Below, piece after piece: positions 58,901 to 63,430 of a stretch of 64,000 bases of DNA. The notes beneath the pieces were generated by a model. That model was not told where the DNA came from and did not search any database. It saw nothing but the letters and a program-made list of their open reading frames with translations. Source of the stretch: Gordionus sp. m RMFG-2023 (lineage: Eukaryota > Nematomorpha > Gordioida > Chordodea > Parachordodidae); contig NC_088777.1 of NCBI RefSeq assembly GCF_954871325.1, forward strand, positions 10,517,366 to 10,581,365. Direction: 5' to 3'. How positions within the stretch are numbered: position 1 is the first letter of the stretch; each line of letters begins with the position of its first letter. The translations under genes and the position numbers were made by a program.

Positions 58901-60072
58901 GATGTTTGATTTGCTGCAAGATATATCAATACAAATTCTAGGCTTAATCCTGAATTTTTGTCCATTCTCTGTATATTCAAGCAAGATGAAAGTATCATTT
59001 ATGGTTTTATTGTTAAGAAATTTTTATAATAATTCAGTACAAAATTTTTTGTAAAAAAAATATAGAGGACTTTTATGTACTCATGGGAAAAAGTTGCCTA
59101 TAAAATTAAAATTAGTGGCGTATAACATAGACCAGAGTCATATGGTTGAGTCCATTGTGTCCAAATCATTATAAAGAAATTTGTAGTTTTAAAACTATCA
59201 TAAGTTTAATGTAATAATGGTATATTTTGAAAATATTAAAATTATAAATTATATTATAGACAGTTTTTTATTTTTATATTTTAATAGCTTATTTATTTAT
59301 TTTCATTACAGAAGGTTTGTGAATTTATTTTTTGATGTTTTGCACACAATCTAACACAAAAATATAAATCCTTTCTATCAATATGTAAGATTTAAATATA
59401 ATAAAAATTACTTGAATTTCATTTTTGCCCTTTTTGGTAGATGCCTTAAACATTTGTTTAATATTTGCACCATATTTAGTCTTTTCCACAATATTAATTT
59501 CAGTTTTTTTTCTTTTCTTATCTATATATATAAATATTTTAATCCTATAATTCAATAAACTATAATTATTATATTTAAAAAAACTACAATATAGTTTCTC
59601 TAATAAATTTTTTATAAATATATAGTTATATTATAAAAATAACTTTCATAATTTTCTTCCATATCTTCATCTTCCATTTCAAATATCTCTCTTCCATCAT
59701 CTCTATATGCGCCACTGCCTGATAATTTAAAACATTAATCAAAAAGATATTAAGGGTGCATTATTATTTTACCATCATCAACAATCCAGTCATCCTCTTG
59801 CCTACCACGTATAATTTCACTATATTTACTCTCATCAACTTCTTCGTATACATTATCGATATCTTTTATCTATAAGTTCAATAAAGTAATATAATATAGT
59901 AAGCTATAATACAAACTTCTGCCTTATATTTTCGTCCTTCAGATTTTAATTTTTGAAGTTTCTCCAATGCAGAAAGACGTTCGTTGGAAGATTTTTTAGT
60001 TCTAGATGTTCTGCTAGACACTAAATACAAAAATATATATATTTTTTTGAGATAATATTAACCAGATTCCAT
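25837..60072 (-). CDS. POLA1: DNA polymerase alpha catalytic subunit, whole gene span (33 coding exons)
   Basis: The gene encodes the B-family polymerase that extends RNA primers made by primase during replication initiation in the nucleus. I traced it exon by exon against my memory of animal POLA1; splice phases agree at every junction except the uncertain 3' end of exon 18. The total is 5,769 nt, 1,922 residues, against about 1,460 in human. The order is an acidic N-terminus with [13 protein letters not shown] and DDWIVDDG, the N-terminal/exonuclease-like domain, motif [11 protein letters not shown] (about 1016), motif [10 protein letters not shown] (about 1151), motif C YGDTDS (about 1230), then CysA and CysB zinc modules and the C-terminal helix ending in KCH. 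Extra length comes from insertions, chiefly in exon 28. Introns range from about 40 nt to about 7.8 kb and contain transposons and a nested gene. It appears functional. Confidence 0.93.
25977..26910 (-). other. POLA1: POLA1 intron 32
   Basis: The intron is 934 nt. Two less AT-rich patches (about 26045-26115 and 26510-26575) have no recognisable content. Confidence 0.5.
26911..27004 (-). CDS. POLA1: POLA1 coding exon 32
   Basis: It encodes [20 protein letters not shown], matching S-L-Y-T-Q-L-C-F-Y-R-Y-I-F-D. The acceptor is ATTCTTAAAAG and the donor GTTTTT, phase 0 to phase 1. Confidence 0.94.
27319..27450 (-). CDS. POLA1: POLA1 coding exon 31 (CysB)
   Basis: It encodes [20 protein letters not shown] and [14 protein letters not shown], the C-x4-C...C-x2-C of CysB, which binds the B subunit in the family. 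The acceptor is CCCAAAATAAAG and the donor GTACAT. Confidence 0.94.
27938..28093 (-). CDS. POLA1: POLA1 coding exon 30 (second half of CysA)
   Basis: It encodes [20 protein letters not shown] with a further CDVC, then [18 protein letters not shown]. The latter matches L-S-N-K-L-I-M-D-I-R-R-F-I-K-K-Y-Y before CysB. A serine-rich loop precedes the second ligand pair. The acceptor is AAAAAACAAAG and the donor GTATTT. Confidence 0.93.
28401..28580 (-). CDS. POLA1: POLA1 coding exon 29 (first half of CysA)
   Basis: It encodes [20 protein letters not shown] and [16 protein letters not shown]. The two cysteines are the first ligand pair of the CysA zinc module, with more residues between them than in human. 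The acceptor is AAACTAAAAG and the donor GTTTTT. Confidence 0.88.
28670..29437 (-). CDS. POLA1: POLA1 coding exon 28 with tandem-repeat insertion
   Basis: The exon has 256 codons. [12 protein letters not shown] matches T-A-S-Q-R-A-Y-x-P-E-Q-L and [20 protein letters not shown] matches the I-D-x-x-Y-Y-L-A-Q-Q-I-x-P-V-x-x-R-I helix. In human about 15 residues separate QRAY from YYL; here there are about 176. The insert opens with three tandem units (29264-29374, 29141-29263, 29033-29140) of the form (S/P)E(L/I)I(K/N)H-x-S...KxEN...ENG(I/V)D(I/V), followed by an acidic tail. The frame stays open throughout, so the insert is translated. The acceptor is TATAAAAAAG and the donor GTATAT. Confidence 0.93.
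29033..29374 (-). repeat. POLA1: Three in-frame tandem repeats (111, 123 and 108 nt) inside POLA1 exon 28
   Basis: The unit starts at TCAGAATTGATCAAACA, TCAGAAATCATCAAACA and CCGGAATTAATAAACCA on the minus strand; each has a later AA(T/C)ATTCAAGAAAACGG-like block. Units have diverged at DNA level but keep frame. The unit head resembles the host PEQLQKQDN segment at the insertion point, so the array may have grown from it. Confidence 0.85.
30232..30369 (-). CDS. POLA1: POLA1 coding exon 27
   Basis: It encodes [20 protein letters not shown] and [12 protein letters not shown], matching D-P-x-D-Y-P-D-x-K-x-L-P-H-V-x-V-A-L...G-D-T-V-x-Y-V-I-C. The acceptor is ATAACCATAAG and the donor GTTAAA. Confidence 0.96.
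30736..30868 (-). CDS. POLA1: POLA1 coding exon 26
   Basis: It encodes [19 protein letters not shown] and [13 protein letters not shown], matching the I-G-Q-I-L-S-D-x-S-R-D-x-I-V-E-x-I thumb helix. The acceptor is TTGATCAG and the donor GTTTAT. Confidence 0.94.
31357..31607 (-). CDS. POLA1: POLA1 coding exon 25
   Basis: It encodes [20 protein letters not shown] and [19 protein letters not shown], both invariant-type POLA1 thumb-proximal blocks. The acceptor is ATTATTCAAG and the donor GTTATT, exit phase 2. Confidence 0.96.
32719..33108 (-). CDS. POLA1: POLA1 coding exon 24 (motifs B and C)
   Basis: It encodes [19 protein letters not shown] (motif B) and [13 protein letters not shown] (motif C, catalytic DTD). 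Between GREIL and VIYGDTD there are about 42 residues against about 13 in human: an S/K-rich insertion ([14 protein letters not shown]) just before the catalytic hairpin. The acceptor is TTTATCAG and the donor GTATAA. Confidence 0.97.
33412..33552 (-). CDS. POLA1: POLA1 coding exon 23
   Basis: It encodes [20 protein letters not shown], matching G-I-L-P-R-E-I-R-K-L-V-E-R-R-K-Q-V-K. The acceptor is AAAAATACAG and the donor GTAAAA; phase 0. Confidence 0.96.
33720..33943 (-). CDS. POLA1: POLA1 coding exon 22 (polymerase motif A)
   Basis: It encodes [19 protein letters not shown] and [10 protein letters not shown], containing the catalytic aspartate of motif A. A longer than usual D/N-rich loop ([19 protein letters not shown]) follows. 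The acceptor is TAAAAATAAAG and the donor GTATAA. Confidence 0.97.
33998..34126 (-). CDS. POLA1: POLA1 coding exon 21
   Basis: It encodes [17 protein letters not shown] and [15 protein letters not shown], matching A-A-Y-A-G-G-L-V-L-D-P-K-x-G. The donor is GTTACT, phase 1 to phase 1. Confidence 0.95.
34622..34748 (-). CDS. POLA1: POLA1 coding exon 20
   Basis: It encodes [19 protein letters not shown] and [13 protein letters not shown], the basic/acidic linker before the palm, variable in the family. The acceptor ATCTTTTAAAAAG and donor GTAATT fit in phase. Confidence 0.82.
35344..35642 (-). CDS. POLA1: POLA1 coding exon 19
   Basis: It encodes [20 protein letters not shown] and [15 protein letters not shown], matching L-A-L-Q-I-T-N-I-A-G-N-x-M-S-R-T-L...G-R-S-E-R-N-E-F-L-L-L-H-A-F. 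The acceptor is ATTTATAG and the donor GTTTTT. Confidence 0.95.
35826..35861 (-). CDS. POLA1: POLA1 coding exon 18 (3' end uncertain)
   Basis: The acceptor TATATCTAG and entry phase fit exon 17, giving [12 protein letters not shown]. The only in-phase donor before exon 19 is a weak GTCATT at 35825. The frame, however, stays open for about 30 more codons ([18 protein letters not shown]) and has coding-like composition, so the exon may be longer and use a different junction. The sequence is not conserved with other POLA1. Confidence 0.45.
35984..36206 (-). CDS. POLA1: POLA1 coding exon 17
   Basis: It encodes [20 protein letters not shown] and [19 protein letters not shown], matching A-T-C-G-R-M-I-C-D...C-K-S-Y-x-L-S-E-L. 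The residues after LKF up to EECDDK have no counterpart I recognise. The acceptor is AAATTAG and the donor GTTTAA, phase 0 to phase 1. Confidence 0.93.
36395..36890. repeat. TCGGAT-family fragments, POLA1 intron 16
   Basis: AACCGATCTGG, ATCGATTATCGGACATT and TCCGATCAGATCCGATAAAATGG at the left, and GATATCGGATCGGCC near 36862, resemble the subterminal words of 56030-56684. Just to the right is a C10 run (36896-36905). Confidence 0.45.
38314..38454 (-). CDS. POLA1: POLA1 coding exon 16
   Basis: It encodes [19 protein letters not shown] and [23 protein letters not shown] is diagnostic of POLA1 and DPD(V/I)xVG marks the exonuclease-like domain, which in this family has no catalytic activity. The acceptor is CTCTCCAAG and the donor GTTTTG; phase 0 at both ends. 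Confidence 0.96.
38497..40484. mobile_element. Compound hAT element (GTTAC ends, two BED-finger relics in opposite orientation), POLA1 intron 15
   Basis: GTTAC-rich ends lie at 38497-38640 and 40415-40470. A BED-finger relic is read on the minus strand around 38862-39150 ([24 protein letters not shown]). A second is on the plus strand around 39940-40110 ([11 protein letters not shown]). A hAT dimerisation relic (ITLPLSAP and [12 protein letters not shown]) is on the plus strand at 40190-40325. Two related copies therefore seem joined in inverted orientation, both lacking the catalytic core. Confidence 0.55.
40514..40755 (-). CDS. POLA1: POLA1 coding exon 15
   Basis: It encodes [20 protein letters not shown], matching F-x-V-V-S-K-P-x-D-C-I-F-P-x-x-F-K, and ends [10 protein letters not shown]. 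An N/D-rich stretch ([13 protein letters not shown]) is an extra loop. The acceptor is AAAAAATAG and the donor GTGAGT, the only consensus donor in the gene. Confidence 0.95.
42235..43190 (+). mobile_element. Degenerate hAT transposase (TTF/DUF4371 type) in POLA1 intron 14
   Basis: Reading in pieces, the plus strand gives [18 protein letters not shown] and [10 protein letters not shown] (TTF-type zinc-finger region). It continues with [34 protein letters not shown] (the DETTD catalytic block), and [20 protein letters not shown]. These are hallmarks of ZMYM1-like hAT transposases. Multiple stops and shifts make it inactive. It ends in the inverted duplication at 43093-43614. Confidence 0.8.
43093..43614. 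repeat. Inverted duplication of hAT sequence in POLA1 intron 14
   Basis: Arm 43093-43222 (AATGGGCTTCAGTCATTTATA ... GCTGCTCATTCGCTCAACTT) recurs inverted at 43488-43614, with about 265 bp between. The right arm has diverged by a few bases and small indels. Confidence 0.8.
44201..44356 (-). CDS. POLA1: POLA1 coding exon 14
   Basis: It encodes [20 protein letters not shown] and [16 protein letters not shown], matching the P-P-L-x-x-x-x-x-S-x-x-T...N-E-I-x-M region before the exonuclease-like fold. The acceptor is ATTCATAAAAAAAG and the donor GTTTAA. Confidence 0.93.
44488..44685 (-). CDS. POLA1: POLA1 coding exon 13
   Basis: It encodes [20 protein letters not shown], matching the G-T-x-T-S-x-L-E-x-F-L-x-x-x-x-I-x-G-P-x-W block, then [11 protein letters not shown]. 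The acceptor is a T-run followed by ACAAAAAAAG; the donor is GTTCAT. Confidence 0.95.
45054..45168 (-). CDS. POLA1: POLA1 coding exon 12
   Basis: It encodes [20 protein letters not shown] and ends KYFKRIL, matching V-P-x-x-S-x-Y-L-E-V-K-Y. The acceptor is AACATCAG and the donor GTTTTT. Confidence 0.95.
45491..45604 (-). CDS. POLA1: POLA1 coding exon 11
   Basis: It encodes [20 protein letters not shown] and KKYAFNHSE, matching V-Y-E-E-F-x-E...K-x-x-I...Y-A-F. The acceptor ACTTGAAAG lacks an adjacent pyrimidine tract. It is in phase 0 at both ends. Confidence 0.93.
45881..45984 (-). CDS. POLA1: POLA1 coding exon 10
   Basis: It encodes [19 protein letters not shown] and [14 protein letters not shown], matching the conserved V-S-C-C-V-x-V-K-N-I-x-R-T-x-Y-x-L-P. 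The acceptor is TTTTTTTTAAG and the donor GTTAAT. Confidence 0.95.
46046..46262. repeat. Foldback (palindromic) element, POLA1 intron 9
   Basis: The left arm contains TTAGCCGATTTTTAAAAACGG and TAATCAGAAAAATATT. The right arm contains AATATTTTTCTGGCTAAAA and GCCATTTTTAAAAATCGCC, then GAGCCATTTAACAATACT. The arms are reverse complements with mismatches over about 215 bp. Confidence 0.7.
46472..46735. repeat. CTTAGACTAG repeat, diverged copy 3, POLA1 intron 9
   Basis: It shares TTTGTTATAAGTATTTAGTGGCAT with 23440-23602 and 18137-18287, and it ends with a related CCTATACTAAGCCCGCTAACTAG. A T-rich expansion has lengthened the middle. Confidence 0.45.
46953..47248 (-). CDS. POLA1: POLA1 coding exon 9
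   Basis: A variable linker is followed by [18 protein letters not shown], aligning with the conserved F-x-F-Y-W-L-D-A-Y-E-D-x-x-x-x-P-G segment that opens the folded N-terminal domain. The acceptor is TTTCTAG and the donor GTAATT. Confidence 0.93.
47495..47668. repeat. Foldback element, truncated copy, POLA1 intron 8
   Basis: It starts GTGTTGTTAAACGGCTC and continues GAGCCGATTTTTAAAAACCG and ACTCAATATTTTATCCAGAAA, matching the left arm and centre of 46046-46262. The right arm is shortened. Confidence 0.6.
47986..48136 (-). CDS. POLA1: POLA1 coding exon 8
   Basis: It encodes [19 protein letters not shown] and [13 protein letters not shown], a polar linker not conserved in sequence but lying where the acidic region is expected. 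Phases 1 in and 2 out fit both neighbours. The acceptor is CCCTAG and the donor GTATGT. Confidence 0.75.
48137..49119. other. POLA1 intron 7, exon-8-proximal part
   Basis: The only structured item is a GC-rich island at 48731-48800 (ATGGCGGCGG and CGCCGCCGCC, inverted relative to each other). Confidence 0.4.
49120..49620 (-). mobile_element. hAT transposase C-terminal remnant in POLA1 intron 7
   Basis: The minus strand reads [17 protein letters not shown] near 49590. Further down come [20 protein letters not shown] and [15 protein letters not shown] residues near 49250-49150, the counterpart of the hAT dimerisation domain (P-x-x-S/G-E-x-x-F...NAKR). Stops and shifts are frequent, so it is an old, dead copy. 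The element ends are uncertain, perhaps the GC-rich islands near 48.7 and 51.1 kb. Confidence 0.65.
51000..51110. repeat. GC-rich element end (GCCGGCACAGGTCTAAA)
   Basis: GCCGTCGCC, AGGCGGCGAGCC and GCCGGCACAGGTCTAAA form a GC-rich island in very AT-rich DNA. A similar GCGGCGG/GCCGCCGCC island lies at 48731-48800, and the terminal word also occurs at 8222-8312. The two islands may bracket the hAT remnant between them. Confidence 0.4.
51861..52630 (+). mobile_element. Internally deleted mariner-like transposon in POLA1 intron 7
   Basis: The ends are inverted repeats: TGGCCCGATTGAAGTGGTGACAC at the left and, inverted, TGGTCCGATTGAAGTGCCACCA at the right, bounded by TA. Inside, the plus strand reads in pieces [30 protein letters not shown], then AKKLL-like and [12 protein letters not shown]. 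That corresponds to the helix-turn-helix and first catalytic-aspartate region of mariner transposases. At 770 bp it lacks most of the catalytic domain and is frame-broken. Confidence 0.8.
53268..53361 (+). CDS. Nested small membrane protein gene, exon 1
   Basis: The gene lies in POLA1 intron 7 on the opposite strand. The ATG is preceded by an in-frame TGA at 53256-53258. The exon encodes [20 protein letters not shown] and a hydrophobic run ending WIMVLIFI, then donor GTAAAA in phase 1. Joined to 54217-54383 it gives an 86-residue protein with two hydrophobic segments separated by a short loop, followed by a Cys-containing tail. The first segment ends at the splice. I do not recognise the family; the pattern (two membrane spans, then FPRTC...N) recalls short invertebrate integral membrane proteins of unknown function. 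Confidence 0.6.
53469..53542 (+). CDS. Nested gene, candidate alternative terminal exon
   Basis: A strong acceptor (CTTTCTTTTTTTTATAG) in the same phase as exon 2 leads to [20 protein letters not shown] and a stop at 53540-53542. Splicing exon 1 here would give a 56-residue isoform with a different second hydrophobic segment. It may instead be a decayed copy of the true exon 2. Confidence 0.35.
54217..54383 (+). CDS. Nested small membrane protein gene, terminal exon
   Basis: The acceptor lies at the end of a T-run followed by AAAAAAAG. The exon completes codon 32 in phase 1 and encodes [20 protein letters not shown], then [20 protein letters not shown] and a TAA stop at 54381-54383. Composition is clearly protein-like (W, Y, C, P spaced regularly, codon GC above the flanks). 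It contributes the second membrane segment and the cysteine-bearing tail. An AATAAA lies at 54527-54532. Confidence 0.6.
54527..54532 (+). promoter_or_regulatory. Candidate polyadenylation signal of the nested gene
   Basis: AATAAA lies about 145 nt beyond the nested gene stop codon. It is weak evidence on its own in this AT-rich context. Confidence 0.35.
55892..55954 (-). CDS. POLA1: POLA1 coding exon 7
   Basis: It encodes [20 protein letters not shown]. The residues are not conserved, but phases (1 in, 1 out) fit exons 6 and 8 exactly. The acceptor is TTAAGAG and the donor GTAAAT. Confidence 0.65.
56030..56684. mobile_element. Short inverted-repeat DNA element (TCGGAT family) in POLA1 intron 6
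   Basis: The left end AGGATTGTGCAGATC and the inverted right end AGGACTGTGCTGATA are imperfect terminal inverted repeats. Subterminal GATCGGATG, CGATCCGATAACCGATATT and CGATCCGATATTTAATATC words recur at both ends. The 0.65-kb interior has no frame. The hAT superfamily is likely from style, but no target duplication was resolved. Confidence 0.6.
56818..57049 (-). CDS. POLA1: POLA1 coding exon 6
   Basis: It encodes [19 protein letters not shown], like the D-x-L-L-x-D-I-L-x-x-L motif of POLA1 that precedes the acidic linker. A poorly conserved, D/Y-rich stretch ends in RFDG. The acceptor is TTGACAG and the donor GTTCTA, phase 0 to phase 1. Confidence 0.87.
57060..57171. repeat. 57-bp tandem duplication beside the exon 6 acceptor
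   Basis: Two consecutive units start CATGTAGTTTAATAACAAAT and end ATTACACC, differing at about four positions. They occupy the intron immediately upstream (on the minus strand) of the exon 6 splice acceptor. Confidence 0.85.
57388..57607. repeat. Foldback (palindromic) element in POLA1 intron 5
   Basis: The left half (GTGTTAAATTACTCAATTTGAGCC, then ACTCAATATTTTAACCAGA) is nearly the reverse complement of the right half (TCTAGTTAAATATTGAGTTA, then AATCGAGCCATTTAGCAGCAC). The whole 220 bp is thus a large imperfect palindrome. Relatives lie at 46046-46262 and 47495-47668. Confidence 0.7.
58000..59000. other. Middle of POLA1 intron 5, no feature resolved
   Basis: A 79-codon minus-strand frame (58745-58984) containing [18 protein letters not shown] is the only item of note. 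It has no recognisable domain and no splice fit to POLA1. A transposon remnant is possible. Confidence 0.3.
59412..59521 (-). CDS. POLA1: POLA1 coding exon 5
   Basis: It encodes [13 protein letters not shown] and [12 protein letters not shown], matching the K-x-x-N-I-K-x-M-F segment. Entry is in phase 1 and exit in phase 0, with donor GTAATT. A 2.4-kb intron follows towards exon 6. Confidence 0.87.
59644..59718 (-). CDS. POLA1: POLA1 coding exon 4
   Basis: It encodes [20 protein letters not shown], matching the Y-x-x-D-G-R-E-I-F acidic stretch of POLA1. The acceptor is TTATCAG and the donor GTTATT. Confidence 0.9.
59773..59869 (-). CDS. POLA1: POLA1 coding exon 3
   Basis: It encodes [18 protein letters not shown] and DDWIVDDG, a highly conserved POLA1 N-terminal motif. 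The acceptor is CTTATAG and the donor GTAAAA, leaving in phase 1. Confidence 0.92.
59917..60020 (-). CDS. POLA1: POLA1 coding exon 2
   Basis: It encodes [18 protein letters not shown] and [12 protein letters not shown], aligning with the basic N-terminal segment of POLA1. The acceptor is TATTTAG and the donor GTTTGT; it enters in phase 1 and leaves in phase 0. Confidence 0.85.
60063..60072 (-). CDS. POLA1: POLA1 coding exon 1 (10 nt)
   Basis: ATG GAA TCT G, then donor GTTAAT. It joins in phase 1 to exon 2 to give [13 protein letters not shown], matching the start of POLA1, where SSRxxRxKK is conserved. The exon is tiny, so its placement rests on phase and position. Confidence 0.65.
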
Positions 60073-60888
60073 ATGATTTGGCGGGGTTTTTTTTAAATGC
60101 ACTATGATAAGTATGATACCCTTTGGAGAACATATAGCATTAACACCTAGAACGTGATTTCAGCGAATAGCCCTCTACTGTTGACAAGCTAAAGAGCTAC
60201 GCTAGATTTTCCTCATAATCCATCAAACTGGATATTTAATATAGGGGGAAAGAAAAATATGAGGAGCCCTTCTCACGTTTGCGGGCAAGTCATACGTGGT
60301 CATAATAGTCCAAAAACTGCTATTGACTAAGAAAAAAAAAGAGTTGGGCAAATCAAAGCCTGACCGAGAACTTCAGTATAATTTAATTACTTTAAGGGTG
60401 GGAAGGTGGCTAATTTTAAGTTTAAATTTCTTTGTTAAGTCTTAAATAATTATTCTCCATACTGAGTATCCATGGAATTTCAATATATCCTAAGTGAACA
60501 AAATTTAATATATATTATTTAACTTTTTTAATAAGATCATATGAAAAAAATTGTTCACACTTATCATTTAACAAATTGCATGATACATTTGCAAAAAAGT
60601 TTACATACAGATGTAACCTTAACCATTCGTAACTTCACTTATATTAATGGTACAGTCAAAACTGGATAATTGCGAGGCGTTGGGACTAAAAATATTTATT
60701 TTTTCGCAATTATAAGATGCAATATAATATTTGCACCTTACTTTAAAACAAGCTTACTAAGATAATTCCTTAATATATATAAGTAGACCCTGCTAAATAA
60801 ATCAGAATGAGTGAATAGTAGATATAGATTATTTAATTGAGAAATGTTTTTATTTTCTTATCTGAAAATACTTTTTAATATTTAATTT
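60073..60888. other. POLA1 5' flank / spacer to the LINE
   Basis: It must contain the POLA1 promoter and any upstream non-coding sequence. I cannot identify a core element with confidence. A moderately GC-richer patch spans about 60120-60320. Confidence 0.4.
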
Positions 60889-63430
60889 ATGAATTGCAAA
60901 ATTATAATTACACATGATATATTATTTTCCTTTTGGAATATAATAACAGATGAAACAAAACAAATTAAGTATCAATTAAACAACCCAATCCCTAACAGCA
61001 ATGCCTTTTGCTCTTCAAGACCTAACTATAATCATAACACCCCAAATTTAAAGGCTAAACTTATCAGCCGTAAAATTAACACATGTAATATTAAAGCAGC
61101 TTTAAATTTAGCAGTGTCCGAAGACACCATATCCCCTGACAATTTGGACACAATACTCTTATTACAATCTATACATCCCCAAGATTTTAATAAATTACCA
61201 CCACCACCTCTATCCATTCCTACTCCTCCTTTAACTGTCATAGAAGTTACTAAGGCAATAGTCTCTTTCAGAAAAGACTCCTCAGGAGGACTTGACGGTT
61301 TTAGAGCTATATACCTTCAGGACCTTACCAAATCAACAACCACCAGCATTGAACTTATAAACAACATAACAACTCTACTTAATCATATTTTAAACGACAA
61401 CATACCTTCTACAGTACAACCTCTTATTCACGGTGCACGCTTAATAGCCTTAAACAAAAAAAATGGCGGCATTCGCCCAATCGCTGTTGGCTCTATTTTC
61501 CGCCGAATTATATCTAAAATTATTTGTACCCGCATTAAAAGCAAGCTCACCGAGCGATTAATTCCCCATCAGCTTGGCTTCAACATACCTTCCGGTTGTG
61601 AGGCAGCCTCCCACGCCACACGTATCCAACTTCAGGCCACTAAAAACTGCATACTAAAAGTGGATTTTAAAAACGCCTTTAACTCTTTAAAACGAGAACA
61701 CTTTCTCCCTATTTTCTGTGACGCTTTTCCAGAATATTCTCCATATCTTTTTGCCTCTTATAACAATTCATCCTACCTTAAATTCAACAATACAATAATT
61801 GAATCAAGGCAAGGCATTCAACAGGGTGATCCCCTTGGACCCGCCCTTTTTTGCTTAGGTATCCAGCCGATCATTGAATCGATAAATCGTGAGACAAATT
61901 TGACCCTCAATGTTTGGTATTTGCATGATGAACCCTTGCTGGTCCATATGATGAACTCCTAAAAATAGCGCCTATAATAAATAATCTAACCAATATTACA
62001 GGGTTGTCTCTCAATAACAACAAATGTGAATTTTATTCACAAGATGAAACCTTCATCGTTCCTCATAACTTCACACCCATTAATTTATCCGGGTTCACAC
62101 ATCTTGGATCTCCAATAGGCGGCAATAAAGCAATCGAACATTTCAAAACAAAATTTCTCCGTAATTTCTACCTTTTACATAAAATCCTTCAAGTCTTTCC
62201 CTCCCATCAAGCTTTCTTCCTTCTCAAAAACTTTTTATTTATCCCAAAAATCCAACACGCCTTCCGCTCTGCCCCACTTTTCTTATACCCGGAAATTCTC
62301 ACCCAAATTGAATCAACAATCAAAGACTCTTTAGAAGGCATCCTTAATATAAAATTCAGCCCTAATTCTTGGATGCAGGCCTCCTTACCCTCGAAATTTG
62401 GGGGTCTTGGCTTAAGATCACCCGTGTCACTCAGCCTTGCTGCTTTTTTAGCCTCAGAATCAAGCTCCCGCTTAATTATGCTATCACTTAACAATAATCG
62501 CACAGACCCCCACTTAATAATCGCACAGACCCCTACTTTCTCCACGCCCTAGCAATCTGGAAAGATAATTCCTTCTCCGCTCCAATCTCCACATCACGAA
62601 AGCAACATGACTGGGATCTTCCCTTAATACACCACTCCGTTGAATATTTAATATCGAGTGCTGCTTCTAAGGGATCCCCATCAATCCTTTCACATTTATT
62701 ATTTCCCATTACAGTTGATGAATCCTTAACAGTTGATCATCTCTCTCTCCCACAACTGCAAGTTCCACAACTTTTGCCTTCCTTATCGGGCTATGAATGG
62801 TTAGAAGCTTTGCCCAGCTCAAACTTAGGACTTCTCTTAACAAACGAAGAATTACGCATAGCAATAGGTCTCCGTCTTGGTTGTAATATACTGGCCAACT
62901 CCACATGTACATTATGTTCCCAACCCGTTGATTGTTTTGGACACCATCCTCTTCATTGTCGATTCTCTAAAGGTAGATATTCTCGACACAGTGCAGTTAA
63001 TGGCACCATTCTCCGTGCTCTATGCTCAGCTCAAATTCCAGCAACCCTCGAACCCTGTTGCCTCTCAACCGAGAATAATATACGTCCAGATGGGCTGACA
63101 TTAATACCATGGAGTAATGGAATTCCATTAGCATGGGACTATACCTGCATCGACCGATTTGCTCCCTCCTTTAATAAGAACTCATTCATGCGAGCTGAAA
63201 ACTCGAAAATTAATAAATACACTTCCCTAACAAATTGCAATCTCATACCAATCGTATCCGACACAACCGGGTCTTTTGGCAATCATGCCCTAACCTTCTT
63301 CAAAACCCTCGGTAAAAAAATCCGCGCCATCACTGGTGATCCTCAGGAAGGCTTCTATCTCAGACAGCGCATATCTATTGATATATGCAGATCTAACTGC
63401 ATTGCCATCCATGGCTCTCTTTCTTGACCT
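60889..63430 (+). mobile_element. Non-LTR retrotransposon with restriction-like endonuclease (R2-like), 5'-truncated, nearly intact
   Basis: The first frame (60889-61962) carries the reverse transcriptase: RPIAVGSIFRRIISKI, KVDFKNAFNSLKREHF (motif A aspartate), GIQQGDPLGPALF (motif B) and YLHD in place of YLDD (motif C). A one-base shift just after this leads into AGPYDELLKIAPIINN and the thumb region. A 23-bp tandem duplication near 62489-62534 causes a second shift. The last frame has CTLCSQPVDCFGHHPLHC (CCHC knuckle) and RPDGLTLIPW with WDYTCIDRF, the PD...D core of the restriction-like endonuclease, ending at 63427. N-terminal DNA-binding fingers are missing. A poly(A)-like run at about 63617-63627 may mark the 3' end. 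Confidence 0.85.
62489..62534 (+). repeat. 23-bp tandem duplication inside the LINE frame
   Basis: AATAATCGCACAGACCCCCACTT is followed directly by AATAATCGCACAGACCCCTACTT. Only the second copy is in frame with the downstream coding (DPYFLHALAIWK), so the duplication arose after insertion or in a dead lineage. Confidence 0.8.

Noticed and set aside
58745-58984. 79-codon minus-strand frame in POLA1 intron 5
   Set aside because: Phases of exons 5 and 6 already join correctly without it, and no transposase or host domain is recognisable.
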